Shown here: piece after piece, positions 43,185 through 53,200 of the stretch
How positions within the stretch are numbered: the first letter of the stretch is position 1
Layout: each line of letters opens with the position of its first letter
Source of the DNA: Streptomyces parvus
GTDB taxonomy: Bacteria > Actinomycetota > Actinomycetes > Streptomycetales > Streptomycetaceae
Length of the DNA stretch: 64,000 nucleotides
Assembly (NCBI RefSeq): GCF_014648875.1
Contig: NZ_BMRY01000003.1
Coordinates: forward strand, 434,001 to 498,000
Reading direction: 5' to 3'
Position numbers and translations under genes: made by a program
The notes under the pieces: model-generated
The model's database searches: none
The model's input: only the letters and a program-made list of their open reading frames with translations
Told to the model about the DNA's origin: nothing

Positions 43185-44324
43185 TCAGCTGACCCGGAGA
43201 CCGACCGCCAGCGTCAGTTCAAGGACCCGGTGTGGTGAGGCGAGATCGGGAAACAGCTCCCGCAGCTGCGACATCCGGTATCGGACCGTCTGGGGATGGA
43301 CGAACAACGCCGCCGCGACCTCGTCCCGCCTGCCCTGGTGCAGCAGCCACGCCCGCAACGTCTCCTCCAGCCGTCGTGCGGTTGCGGCGGACAGGGTCCG
43401 CAACGGTGCGAGGGCTCGGGCGCGCAGGTCTGCGAACGCGTCCGCGTCGGCACTGAGCACCAGGTCGGGCAGGTGGTCCTCGGTGTCGCGAATGTCGGAG
43501 GAGAGGGCGCGTGCGCGCAGGGCTCGTGCGTACGAGGCGGACGCGCGGATCCACGGCCGGGCCGGGCCGACCACGGCGGCGCGGTCGGTCAGCTGCCGTA
43601 GGAGACGTGATCGGTCGGCATCGGGGACGAGGAGCACACCGGTGGCATCCGGCAGATCGTCGAGGACGAGGGTGCTCGGGTCGAGTGTCCGGTAGGCGGG
43701 CCGGGCCTGGGCGGCGGGCAGCAGGACGGCGGTCAGCGAGACCGGAGGCTGCCACCTGGCCCGTTGGCCGGAGGCCAGCAGCACGTCCGGGCTCGCGCCG
43801 GCGAGGAGGTCGCGGGCCAGGTGTTCCAGGTGGCGCTCGTGGGCTCTGCCCCGGGCGGCGAGTTCGTCGGCGTGGCCCGCGGCGCTCGCGGCGGAGAGCT
43901 CGTCGATGTACGCGAAGGTCAGCTCGGCGAACTTCGCGACCTCGGCGGCGGGCAGACCCGCGGGTACGGCACCCGCTGCCAGACACCGCCAGGCGACCCG
44001 GGCGCCGACGCGGTAGGCGCTGAGCAGGGCGTCCATGGAACGGCCGTCGCGCACCTCGCCGCGGCCCAGCTCGTAGGCGGCGTCCCCGGCGTCGCCGCCC
44101 GTGGCGTTCCCGCTCGCGAGGTCCAGGTAGTGCCCCAGGGCGGTGCGGACGGCTCTGCGGATGGTGGCGCCCATGCGGCCCGACAAGGCACGGGCGTACG
44201 GAGGAACCTCGTCGATGATCGCCTGGACGACTTCGTCGGCGGTGGCCCTCAGTGCGGTGCGAAGGGCTGTGACCGTCTTCTCATCCAGGGCCAGCTCGCT
44301 GGCCCTCCGGATCGCATAGCTCAT
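43185..44324 (-). CDS. PucR-family transcriptional regulator
   Basis: 379 residues. The C-terminus carries the PucR-type HTH (LLHQGRRDEVAAALFVHPQTVRYRMSQLRELFPD). The N-terminal region is a RsbT-like/helical domain (VPPYARALSGRMGATIRRAVRTALGHYLDLA), and the middle resembles a GGDEF-like PucR domain (RASASYARALRARAL). ATG at 44324 with AGGGAAC upstream; in-frame TTG at 44345 is less likely. It is divergent from the ferredoxin-reductase/desaturase pair with an 87-bp shared promoter gap, so it almost certainly controls that pair, probably sensing a fatty acid or membrane state. Confidence 0.88.
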   Translation of the reverse strand: MSYAIRRASELALDEKTVTALRTALRATADEVVQAIIDEVPPYARALSGRMGATIRRAVRTALGHYLDLASGNATGGDAGDAAYELGRGEVRDGRSMDALLSAYRVGARVAWRCLAAGAVPAGLPAAEVAKFAELTFAYIDELSAASAAGHADELAARGRAHERHLEHLARDLLAGASPDVLLASGQRARWQPPVSLTAVLLPAAQARPAYRTLDPSTLVLDDLPDATGVLLVPDADRSRLLRQLTDRAAVVGPARPWIRASASYARALRARALSSDIRDTEDHLPDLVLSADADAFADLRARALAPLRTLSAATARRLEETLRAWLLHQGRRDEVAAALFVHPQTVRYRMSQLRELFPDLASPHRVLELTLAVGLRVS

Positions 44325-44411
44325 TTTTTTGTTCCCTGCGAACAATTCATCCGACCAGATTCACGTCCTGCGGTCAGGACTTTACGCCTGGAGGCGCAGC
44401 AAGCTGAGGGC

Positions 44412-45467
44412 ATGACGAGTACAGCCCTCCGCGGCAGGGCGTGGAAACTGCTGGAGATGGTCACGACGCCGCTGCTGCCGTCGGACTACCTCGACCTGGT
44501 CAGCCCGCTCCGTACGGGCGCTGACCTGCGTGGGCGCATCGAGGCCGTGCACCCCGAGACGAGCGACGCCGCGACGGTCGTGATCAGGCCGGGACGGGCG
44601 TGGCACGGCCACACAGCCGGTCAGTACGTGCGGGTCGGGGTCGACGTCGACGGGGTGCGCCTGTGGCGCGCCTACTCCATCACCTCGCCGACGAACCGCC
44701 AGGACGGCCGCATCACGATCACCGTGAAGGCGATCCCGGACGGCAAGGTCAGCAATCACCTGGTCCGCAGGGCGAAACCGGGCACGCTGATCCAGCTCGA
44801 CCAGGCGACCGGTGACTTCGTCCTGCCGCGGGCCAAGCCCGCCAAGGTGCTCTACCTGACGGCCGGCAGCGGCATCACGCCCGTGATGGGCATGCTGCGC
44901 GACACCGAGTTCGACGACGTCGTCATGGTCCACTGCGCGCCACAGCCGCAAGACGTGATCTTCCGCAACGAGCTGCACGGCCTGGTCGCGGACAAGAGAC
45001 TGCGGCTCACCGAGGTGCACACCGACACGGACGGCATGCTCGACATCGCCCGTCTCGACGAGCTCGTGCCCGACTGGGCCGAGCGCGAGACCTGGGCCTG
45101 CGGGCCCGCGGGCCTGCTCGACGCCGCCGAAGAACACTGGACCGCGCGGGGCGTCCAGGCACGCCTGCACACCGAACGCTTCCGCCCCGGCATCGTCGTC
45201 GCGGGCGAGGGCGGCGAGGTCACGTTCAGTACCACCGGCAGGACCGTGGCCGCGGACGGCGCCACGCCGCTGCTGGACATCGGCGAGGAAGCCGGCGTGC
45301 TCATGCCCTCCGGCTGCCGTATGGGCATCTGCTTCGGGTGCGTCACGCCGCTCAAGGCGGGCGCTGTCCGCGACCTGCGTACCGGCGAGGTCACCGAGGC
45401 CGAGCCGGGCGTCCTCATCCAGACCTGTGTGTCCGCCGCGGCGGGCCCCTGCGACATCGAACGGTAG
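44412..45467 (+). CDS. Ferredoxin reductase with C-terminal [2Fe-2S] domain (desaturase electron donor)
   Basis: 351 residues. The FAD-binding barrel is at about 35-130 (RAYSITSPTN is the FAD motif). The NAD(P)H domain is at 140-240 (LTAGSGITPVMGML, CAPQPQDVIF, TWACGPAGLLDAA). The C-terminal ferredoxin, 255-350, has cluster cysteines in PSGCRMGICFGC and a last one in IQTCVS. It passes electrons from NAD(P)H to the desaturase whose gene follows eight bases later. Similar pairs form the DesA3-type acyl-CoA desaturase system of actinobacteria. Confidence 0.92.
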   Translation: MTSTALRGRAWKLLEMVTTPLLPSDYLDLVSPLRTGADLRGRIEAVHPETSDAATVVIRPGRAWHGHTAGQYVRVGVDVDGVRLWRAYSITSPTNRQDGRITITVKAIPDGKVSNHLVRRAKPGTLIQLDQATGDFVLPRAKPAKVLYLTAGSGITPVMGMLRDTEFDDVVMVHCAPQPQDVIFRNELHGLVADKRLRLTEVHTDTDGMLDIARLDELVPDWAERETWACGPAGLLDAAEEHWTARGVQARLHTERFRPGIVVAGEGGEVTFSTTGRTVAADGATPLLDIGEEAGVLMPSGCRMGICFGCVTPLKAGAVRDLRTGEVTEAEPGVLIQTCVSAAAGPCDIER

Positions 45468-45474
45468 GAGCACC

Positions 45475-46593
45475 GTGACCGCCATCGACCCCACCGCTCA
45501 CCTGACCGCGGAGCAGATCGAGGAACTGGGCCGCGAGCTGGACGCCATCCGCGACGAGGTGATCGCCGACCGCGGCGAGAAGGACGCCGCCTACATCCGG
45601 CGGGTCATCTCGGCGCAGCGCAAGCTGGAACTGGTCAGCAGGGGCGTGCTGCTGTTCTCGATCTTCCCGCCCGCGTGGCTGATCGGCACCGCCGGGCTGT
45701 CCGTGGCGAAGATCATGGACAACATGGAGATCGGCCACAACGTCCTGCACGGCCAGTGGGACTGGATGCGCGACCCGAAGATCCACTCCACCACCTGGGA
45801 GTGGGATCATGTCTCGCCGTCCGACCAGTGGAAGCACTCGCACAACGAGCTGCACCACACGTACACCAACGTGATCGGCAAGGACAACGACCTCGGCTAC
45901 GGCATCATGCGCGTCGACGAGGACCAGAAGTGGCACCCCTTCCACCTCGGCCAGCCGCTGTGGAACTTCCTCAACGCCTGCTTCTTCGAGTACGGCATCG
46001 CCGCGTACGACCTGGAGCTCGGCAAGAACCTCCACAAGCGCCGCCGCAAGAACCCGGAGTTCCGCGCGCGGGCCAAGGCCGTCGGCCGCAAGATCCGCAA
46101 GCAGGTGCTCAAGGACTACGTGATCCACCCGCTGCTCTCGGGCCCCTCGTTCCTCACCACACTCGCCGCCACGTTCACCGCGAACCTGGTCCGCAACCTC
46201 TGGACCCACTCGGTGATCATGTGCGGGCACTTCCCCGAGGGCGTGCAGGTCTTCGAGCGCCGGTCGATCACGGGCGAGACACGCGGCCAGTGGTACCTGC
46301 GCCAGATGATGGGCTCGGCGAACATCAGCGGCAGCAAGGCCATGCACTTCATGACGGGCAACCTGTCGCACCAGATCGAGCACCACCTGTTCCCGGACCT
46401 GCCGAGCAACCGGTACGCCGAGGTCGCGGTGAAGGTGCGCGCGCTGTTCGAGAAGTACGAGCTGGAGTACGTCACCGGCCCGCTGCCCAAGCAGGTGTTC
46501 TCCGCGTGGCACAAGGTCTTCCGGCTCGCACTGCCGAACAAGCGGCCCAGGACCGGAACACCGGACCGCGAGAAGGACCTCATCGCAGCCTGA
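45475..46593 (+). CDS. Membrane fatty acid desaturase
   Basis: 372 residues with the three histidine clusters of di-iron desaturases: GHNVLHGQ, HSHNELHHTYTN and HQIEHHLFP. Membrane segments flank them (LLFSIFPPAWLIGTAGLSVA and others). It introduces a double bond into acyl chains of CoA or phospholipid esters using electrons from the reductase encoded just upstream. GTG at 45475, with TAGGAG formed by the reductase stop codon itself, shows translational linkage. The position of the double bond cannot be deduced. Confidence 0.92.
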   Translation: MTAIDPTAHLTAEQIEELGRELDAIRDEVIADRGEKDAAYIRRVISAQRKLELVSRGVLLFSIFPPAWLIGTAGLSVAKIMDNMEIGHNVLHGQWDWMRDPKIHSTTWEWDHVSPSDQWKHSHNELHHTYTNVIGKDNDLGYGIMRVDEDQKWHPFHLGQPLWNFLNACFFEYGIAAYDLELGKNLHKRRRKNPEFRARAKAVGRKIRKQVLKDYVIHPLLSGPSFLTTLAATFTANLVRNLWTHSVIMCGHFPEGVQVFERRSITGETRGQWYLRQMMGSANISGSKAMHFMTGNLSHQIEHHLFPDLPSNRYAEVAVKVRALFEKYELEYVTGPLPKQVFSAWHKVFRLALPNKRPRTGTPDREKDLIAA

Positions 46594-46680
46594 CTCCCCG
46601 GCCACACCACCTCAAGCGGCAGTGCTTGAGCCTTCGGAACGGCTCTGACCTGTACTTTCCTGCGAGAGAGCTGGGGCTAC

Positions 46681-46741
46681 CTGGTCTCTGGGGGCTGTAC
46701 CTGACCGCTGTTGTCCGCTCGGCTGAGCACGGATGGGGCAC
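46681..46741. repeat. 61-bp repeat shared with the flank of att scar B
   Basis: Matches 49369-49429 at 54 of 61 positions, including an unbroken block ending GACCGCTGTTGTCCGCTC and a second, ACGGATGGGGCAC. In the second location it lies about 70 bp from the tRNA fragment, so it is probably the outer part of a former att region whose tRNA core was lost here. The remaining 46594-47308 gap has no recognisable gene. Confidence 0.7.
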
Positions 46742-47308
46742 GGCCGGGCGTGGGCCGAGTGGCCTGGCGTGCACCCGTGCTGAGCGCGTCCGGCCTGACC
46801 TGCTGCCCGTGTTGTTCCAGGCCGACGCGCACAGCAGCAATGCCCTCCATGCGATCGGGGTTCTCGGTGCAGATCGGTGAGGTTCACGCAGCAGCCTGGG
46901 CGCTGTGAGCCATCCACCGGCCGGCCCAGCACGGGCGCGCTCCGCACTGACCGTCACCAGTGACCGACCCCGGGCCCAGCAGTCACCCGGGTGAACCACC
47001 GTGGTGGGGATCCCGATACCGGCCTCCGCGAGATTCCAGTCCGGCGCACGGGAACAGGGCGGCCCGGCGGCGGTAGGCAGAGAAGCAGTGCAATGGCAGC
47101 GCACTTGCCGTGTCAGCGGGCCTTCCGGTTTGCGGATGGGGTGGAGGTGATGACCGTCCGGCCGTCGGTGAGGCGGACGCACGGCATGGGTGGGGGCCGC
47201 AGACCACGGTGTTGCGGAGGAGCTGAGGGAACCGCTTCGGCGCGAGGGGCGAAGGACCGGTGAAAGCCCCCGTAGTCGAGCATCGTCCCTGGGACGAGAG
47301 GAGCCCCG

Positions 47309-47941
47309 ATGGCCATCGGACCAGGTGCCCGCATCGGCACCGCGTGTGCCGATGCAGAGAGCGACGCCTCAGTGATCGCGCGGTCCCGGGATGAGCCCGA
47401 GGTGTTTGCCGCGCTCTTCGACCGGCACTCCGACGCCGTGCACCGCTACACGGCCCGCCGTCTTGGCAACGAGGTCGCCGATGACGTCGTGGCGGAGACC
47501 TTCACCACCGCATTCCAGCAGCGCCATCGCTACGACCCGGCCCGCGGCACTGGCACCGACGCCCAGCCCTGGCTGTTCGGCATAGCGACGAACCTGATCA
47601 GTCGGCACCGGCGGGCCGAGGCCCGCCGGTTCAAGGCCATGGCCCGGGTCCCGGCCCTCACCGACCACGACGAGCCTCTGGCCGACCGTGCCGCGGACCG
47701 GGTGATGGCGCGGGCCGTACGCCGCGAGCTGGCTGCGGCGCTTGCCGCGCTGCCCGCTCGCCACCGGGACGTGCTGCTGCTGGTCGCCTGGGGCGATCTC
47801 AGCTACGAGGAGACCGCCCAGGCCCTGGGCATCCCCGTCGGCACGGTCCGATCACGGCTGCACCGGGCTCGCGGCAAGCTGCGCGAAGCATTGGGCGGAT
47901 CAAACCCGACGGCACTGCGAGAGGTATCCGACCATGAATGA
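47309..47941 (+). CDS. ECF-type RNA polymerase sigma factor
   Basis: 210 residues. Region 2 is at 30-100 (FAALFDRHSDAVHRYTARRLGN, ADDVVAETFTTAFQ, PWLFGIATNLISRHRR) and region 4 at 135-195 (LPARHRDVLLLVAWGDLSYEETAQALGIPVGTVRSRLHRAR). GGAG lies eight bases before the ATG. It is translationally coupled, by an 8-bp overlap, to a CU044_5270 membrane protein that is the expected regulator. This pair is a common Streptomyces module. Confidence 0.93.
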   Translation: MAIGPGARIGTACADAESDASVIARSRDEPEVFAALFDRHSDAVHRYTARRLGNEVADDVVAETFTTAFQQRHRYDPARGTGTDAQPWLFGIATNLISRHRRAEARRFKAMARVPALTDHDEPLADRAADRVMARAVRRELAAALAALPARHRDVLLLVAWGDLSYEETAQALGIPVGTVRSRLHRARGKLREALGGSNPTALREVSDHE

Positions 47942-48905
47942 CGAACTCGAACTCTTGAGGGAGTGGGACGCGGACGCGGCCCCGTTCACCGGAACGGCCA
48001 AGTCCCGGGCCCGGCATCGGCTGCTCAACGCGATGGCCCGCGCGGACGAGCGCACCGGCTCCGGCCTCAGTCGCCGCCATGCACTGCGTTTCGCGGCGGC
48101 CGCCGTGGTCGCCACGGCGGTCACGGGGACGGCCGTGCTGATCGGCACGGACGGCTCCGGCGAGGGCGGTGCACCGGGCGCGAGGACCCCGCGGTTGGAG
48201 TACGCCGCCGTCACGGTGCTGAACGGGGCGGCGGCGTGGGAGCGAGAGCGGGAGAGGGAGCCGGTGGCGCCGCGCGACGACCAGTTCCTCTACTCGAAGC
48301 GGATCATCAAGGAGACGGAGCAGAAGACCGGCAAGGTGCAGACCTACACCGACGAGATGTGGGACTCGGTGGGTGTCTCCAAGCCCTCCCTGTCCATGGA
48401 GCTGGGCCGCGAGATGTGGGAGGAGCCCGCAGGAAAGGGCAACGGGGTGTGGCCGCCCAGGAAGTGGAGCGAGCTGAAGAAGCTGCCCCACGACCCTGAA
48501 AGGCTCGTCCTGGCCATCCTCTCCTCCGGCTCCCGCCCCGACGGCCGGTCGATCAGCGACCTCGACGAACCCAATCGATACGAGGCCTACTGGCTGCTCG
48601 GCGAGCTCCTGAAGAATCCGGTACTGCCCCAGGGACTGCGCCCCGCGGCATACGAGGCTCTGGCCCATGTGCCCGGCGTCAAGACGATCCCGGGTGTGAA
48701 GGACTCCGCGGGGCGGGCCGGCGTGGGGATTGCCCATACCGGGCGCGGGTCCTACAAGAGCAAGTACCTGATCTTCGACCCGGTGTCGTACGAGTTCCTG
48801 GGCTTCCGCGACGAGCGGACCTCGGCTTCGGGGAAGGAGACATACGTCCAGCTGTCGCATGTAGTTGAGTGGGGGATCGTCGACCGGTTGAGGCAGCGAC
48901 CGTAG
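47934..48905 (+). CDS. CU044_5270 family protein (membrane partner of the sigma factor)
   Basis: 323 residues. Cytoplasmic N-terminus of about 55 residues (MNDELELLREWDADAAPFTG), one membrane helix (ALRFAAAAVVATAVTGTAVLIG), then an extracytoplasmic domain of about 235 residues ending KETYVQLSHVVEWGIVDRL. Members of this family sit next to ECF sigma genes and probably control them like anti-sigma factors, although no zinc-binding HxxxCxxC motif is present. Confidence 0.85.
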   Translation: MNDELELLREWDADAAPFTGTAKSRARHRLLNAMARADERTGSGLSRRHALRFAAAAVVATAVTGTAVLIGTDGSGEGGAPGARTPRLEYAAVTVLNGAAAWEREREREPVAPRDDQFLYSKRIIKETEQKTGKVQTYTDEMWDSVGVSKPSLSMELGREMWEEPAGKGNGVWPPRKWSELKKLPHDPERLVLAILSSGSRPDGRSISDLDEPNRYEAYWLLGELLKNPVLPQGLRPAAYEALAHVPGVKTIPGVKDSAGRAGVGIAHTGRGSYKSKYLIFDPVSYEFLGFRDERTSASGKETYVQLSHVVEWGIVDRLRQRP

Positions 48906-49227
48906 CCCCCTGCCACGGGGCGGGGGCCCACAGGGCCGCCGGGCGCTGATCACTTACTGACCGCTCCGGCGGTCTCGCACTCGGGCGTCGGGATCCGCGA
49001 CGCGGAAATCGGCACCGGGGGCAGGGCCGGCACCGCACCAGGGCCCATCCGTACTCCAGGAGACCCGGACCTCACCCGCGCACCCATACGGCGCGGTCCG
49101 CACCGGACCCTGCCCCCGGGTTCTGACACCCCGGGGGCCTCGCAGTCCGATCGCGGCCGGTCGAGCACGCGGTCCGGACGGCACTTCAGTCAGGGAGGAG
49201 CGCCAAGACAGGTCCAGACAACAAACA

Positions 49228-49302
49228 AGGCCCGGGTCGATGACCTGGGCCTCAGTCGTGGAGCGGGTGACGAGAATCGAACTCGCGCTCCGAGCTTGGG
49301 AA
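49228..49302 (-). repeat. tRNA-Gly 3' half with terminator hairpin (att-like scar B)
   Basis: 49259-49302 matches 43 of 44 bases of the tRNA-Gly 3' half, from anticodon loop to CCA, in the same orientation. The hairpin AGGCCCGGGTC-GAT-GACCTGGGCCT at 49228-49252 mirrors the terminator after the real tRNA. The wider 95-bp block 49211-49305 differs from 55376-55470 at only three positions. The 5' half of the tRNA is absent. Confidence 0.88.
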
Positions 49303-49368
49303 TCAGCGGTGCTTTGGCTGCCAGGAGGGGTTTGAGCTGGGGTTTTGCAGCCGGCAGGTGGATGGGCC

Positions 49369-49429
49369 CTTGTCTCTGAGTGCCGTATCTGACCGCTGTT
49401 GTCCGCTCTGCTGGGCACGGATGGGGCAC
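49369..49429. repeat. 61-bp repeat, partner of 46681-46741
   Basis: Second copy of the att-flanking repeat, 67 bp beyond the tRNA-derived core of scar B. See the entry at 46681. Confidence 0.7.
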
Positions 49430-49529
49430 GTCGACCGTGGGGCGTCAGTCTGAGGTTCTGTGCTGGAGCGGGTGACGGATATCGGAACGGGAGGCACCTG
49501 TGCTGCTGACGCCACGGGTGGCGTAGACG

Positions 49530-49661
49530 TCAGGCCCAGAAGGCTTCGGTGACGATGATCTGAGGACCGGCGTGGCGCTGCATGAAGGTGTAGATGAGCC
49601 GCCGCGTCCACTGGCCAGGTCCACGATGTGGGGGCCGCCGGGGCTTGTAGAGGTCGGATGG
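49530..49661 (-). pseudogene. Fragment of an unidentified coding sequence
   Basis: A startless frame of 43 codons ends with RRLIYTFMQRHAGPQIIVTE and AFWA before TGA. The ending looks like genuine protein sequence, while upstream frames are broken. It lies between att scar B and the DUF6193 gene. The rest of the 48906-49844 gap shows only the scars described. Confidence 0.4.
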
Positions 49662-49844
49662 TCATGCAGTGCGGGAAGCGAGGCATCGGCGCCGATCCCC
49701 CGGAAGTACTGGTCTTCGGCCGTGATCAGTTCCGCACGGGCGCTCATACTCAGGTCACTGCCTTCGGCGGGCATGTTCTGGAATTACGATACCGCCACGA
49801 GATTAGCCGCGCATAGGGATGCATCCTTGCTTCCGACGGTGTAA

Positions 49845-50216
49845 TCACAGATCGTCAGGGGTTCCGTCGATGGCAGGCCCGCAATCGTCGGGAAGACTGG
49901 CGGCGATCAACGCGTAGGCCTCTTCGACGGTGTCAACGACGCCGAGGAGGGACTTGTCGGACTTGCGACGCACTCGGTATCCACCCTCGACCAGCGGGTA
50001 GGCCGTACCGACATCGTTCGTCCAGGGCCACCGGGTGCACCGGCTCAGATACAGGACGCCGTGGCTGACCATGGGCCAGAGCTCGCGCAACGACGGGTGC
50101 TGGTAAGCAGCTCGGGGAACGGCCGGATTGATGAGGTCCCTGTCGTAGGACAGGATATCGGACCACTCTGCTGCCACGATATCTGCCGCGCTTCGGGATT
50201 TTTCGTTGCTCGCCAT
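49845..50216 (-). CDS. DUF6193 family protein (copy 2), probable immunity partner of the RHS toxin
   Basis: 123 residues: VAAEWSDILSYDRDLINPAVPRAAYQHPSLRELWP, VSHGVLYLSRCTRWPW, and ASLPDDCGPAIDGTPDDL. It starts 6 bp after the toxin stop on the same strand, the classic immunity position. Its GC content is lower than the RHS body, like the toxin tip, so tip and this gene were probably acquired together. Homologues at 37704 and 38128 are orphans. Immunity function is inferred. Confidence 0.82.
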   Translation of the reverse strand: MASNEKSRSAADIVAAEWSDILSYDRDLINPAVPRAAYQHPSLRELWPMVSHGVLYLSRCTRWPWTNDVGTAYPLVEGGYRVRRKSDKSLLGVVDTVEEAYALIAASLPDDCGPAIDGTPDDL

Positions 50217-50222
50217 GATCTA

Positions 50223-53200
50223 TTACCTCAAGTGTGCCGGTAGGTTCGACAGGTCTGGTTGTATCTCGGGAATGTCCGGCTTGGGTACGGTGACTTCTCT
50301 GTATCCCCCCTCCTCGGTTCGCGTATACCACGATATCTCCTCCCACGGTCGCCCAGGACGTTCGTCTTCCGGGTCTCCCCAAGCGGCTGCCCCATCGTAA
50401 TTGCGCACTGCGTAGGCTACTTCGCTCATCTCCCATGCTGTGCCGTGGCCTTGGCCGGGGTAGTTGTCCTCGTGCAGGGTGTTGAACGGAGCTCCATTTC
50501 GTGCCGCGTTCTGGAAAGCGTCTACAATATCCTCAGGTGAACTCCAGTTCCCGATCCTGCCACTGCTGTTGGGCATTCCGTCGAGTGTGATCGACAGAGT
50601 GGTACCGCGATCCCCGATGGCCCCCATCACGTTGGTCATCCAGACCGGCCCGCTTTCCTCGACTCCGGCATAGTCGTCCCCGTTATAGGTGTGGGCTCCC
50701 GGATCACCGTTGGCGCGGAGATGCTCGGCGAGGGAGTTCGAGGCCAAATCGGGCTTCTTGTTGATGCCCAGCACCACACTGTGCTTGTGCTCCCCGCCCC
50801 GATGTGGGCATTGCGCCAGCCCCAGCGGGTCGATCCACCGCGTCGGGTCGTCGACATAGGTGACCGCGTTCGGGGCCGGGGCCAGACCGAGCGGGTCGGG
50901 GGAGAGGTAGCGGCCCGACTCGGGGTCGTAATGGCGGTGGCGGTTGTAGTGGAGGCCCGATTCCGGGTCGAAGTACTGGCCGGGGAAGCGCAGGGGGGTG
51001 TACGCGCCGGCGTCGCGGTTCCACGACGTGGTTCCCCACAGGGCGGAACGGGTGCGCCACGCCACCTCGCCCTGTTCGTCGACCAGTTCGCGAGGCGTGC
51101 CGACGAGGTCGGTGATGATCGCGAAGAAGCGGCTGTCGACCTCCGCCTGGTCCACGAGCCGGCGTTCCACCTGGGTCACCGGCTTCACGCCGTCGTGGTC
51201 CCAGGTGAGGGCGACGGAACCCGGGGAGCCCGTGATGGACGTGGTCTGTTCGCAGAGGGTGTCGCCGTCCCAGGTGAACGCCACCTCCTCGACCACCGTC
51301 GCCCCGTCCTCGGCGAGGCGCTGCTTGGCCGAGCGCCGCCCCAGGGCGTCGTAGAGGTAGCGCCAGCGCGCACCGTCCGGCGTGGTGACCGAGACGAGGC
51401 GGTCCTCCGCGTCCCAGCTGTAGTGCCAGGTCTCGGGCTTGCGGGAGAGGCGGGTCTTCTGGCGCAGGATCACCCGGCCTTGGGCGTCGTGCTCGTACCG
51501 GACACGGCCCGCGCGGGTGATGCGCGTTCCGGCGTACTCGCGCGGCCCGGAGGCGTCGCCCGCACCGGGCCAGGATCCACTGGTCTGGTTCCCGGCCTCG
51601 TCGTACGCGTACCGCTCCGACCAGTTCTCCGCCGTGACGGCGGTGACCCGGCCGTCACGGGAGACCTCCAGCCGCTTGCGGCCTCCGGTCAGCTCCTCGG
51701 CCGAGGCGAGATGGCCGTCGGGGCGGTACGTGTACGTGCGGCGCTGGAGGACCCGGTCACCGGTCGTCCTGACGAGCTGGTCGATCAGGCGCCCCGCGGG
51801 GTCGTACGCGAGGTCGACGGTCAGCGCGTCACCGATCCGGCGGCCGGTCTCGCGACCCGTCTCGTCGAAGTGGAAGCCCAGCCGGTGGCCGGAGGCGGTC
51901 AGCTCGGCGGTGCGACCGGCCGGGAAGGACCAGGTGCTGACGGCACCGGACGGGGTGACGCGACGGATGCGCCGCCCGGTCTCGTCGTAGGTGTTGATCA
52001 GTTCGCGGCCGCCGCACACCTCCCGGAGGACCCTGCCCGAGCTGTCGCGGACGAAGGAGAGGTCAGTGTCCGGCCCCGTCGCCGAGGCGAGGTGGCCGTG
52101 GACGTCGTAGGTGAAGCGGGTGACGCTCCCGTCGGCGTCCTTGGCGGTGATGCGGCCCGCGAGGTCGCGTTCGTAGCGGACGGTCTGGCCGAGTCCGTTC
52201 GTACGGGAGAGGAGTTGGCCGCAGGCGTCGTGCGAGTAGCGGAGGGTGCGGCCGTCGTAGTCGGTCTCCGCGCTGGTGCGGCCTGCCGCGTCATAGGTGT
52301 AGTCCCAGGTCAGATCCTGGGGGTTGGTGACCCGGGTGAGGCGCAGCTCGGTGTCATGGGTGAACTCCTGGCGCGCGCCGCCTGGTGTGGTGCGGGCGGC
52401 GACAAGATCGAAGTGGGTGTACTCGAAGCGGGTCTCACCGCCCGTCGCGTCGGTGTGCACGAGGCAGTTGCCCTCGCCGTCGTACGTCCACGACTGGTGC
52501 GAGCCGTCGGGGTCCGTCCGGCGGGCGAGCTTGCCCTCGACCGTCCACTCCAGCTCGGTGGTGCGGCCTTGCGGGTCGGTGATGCGCACCGGGCGTCCGA
52601 ACGCGTTCCGGACGTAGCGGGTGACCGTACCGAGTGGCCCGCGCACCGCCAGCGGCAGACCGGCCGCGTCGCAGCGCAGCCGGTCCAGCGCGCCCAGGGA
52701 GTCGTCGACTCCGATGAGCTGGCCTTGCGGGCCGTGGCTGAGGAGGGTCGTCGTACCGTCCGGCCGGGTGAACAGCGTCGGATTGCCCCGGTCGTCGTAC
52801 TCCTGCCGCGAAGTCCCGCCGTCGGCCCCGGTGACGGCGGCGAGCTGATTCAGCTCGTTGTACTCGACCCGGGCGACGGTGCCGTCGGGGTGCCCAACCC
52901 GGACCGGGTTTCCACGATCGTCATAGGTGTACGTGGTGGTACGCCCGAGGGGGTCGGTCCGGGACAGCGGCCGGTCGTACCGGTCGAAGGTGCGGTGGGT
53001 GACGCCGCCCAGCGCATCGATCTCCGCGACGGCCTGGAGCCGGTCGTTGAACTGGTGGACCTTGGTCGCGCCGAGGGAGTCCGTGTACCGGGTGACGCGG
53101 TCGCCCGTCTCCGGATGGACGTCGTACGCGAACGTGGACGACAGATAGCCGTCCGGGCCGACCGTGCGGACCACGCGGCCCGCATCGTCGTACACATAGC

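Noticed and set aside
46594..47308. Small genes in the gap before the sigma factor
   Set aside because: Several frames of 60-200 codons exist on both strands, but none has a ribosome site, domain or convincing composition.
49228..49302. A second and third tRNA-Gly gene at 49.3 and 55.4 kb
   Set aside because: Only the 3' half from the anticodon loop onward is present; there is no D-arm or 5' acceptor strand, so these are att-type fragments and not genes.
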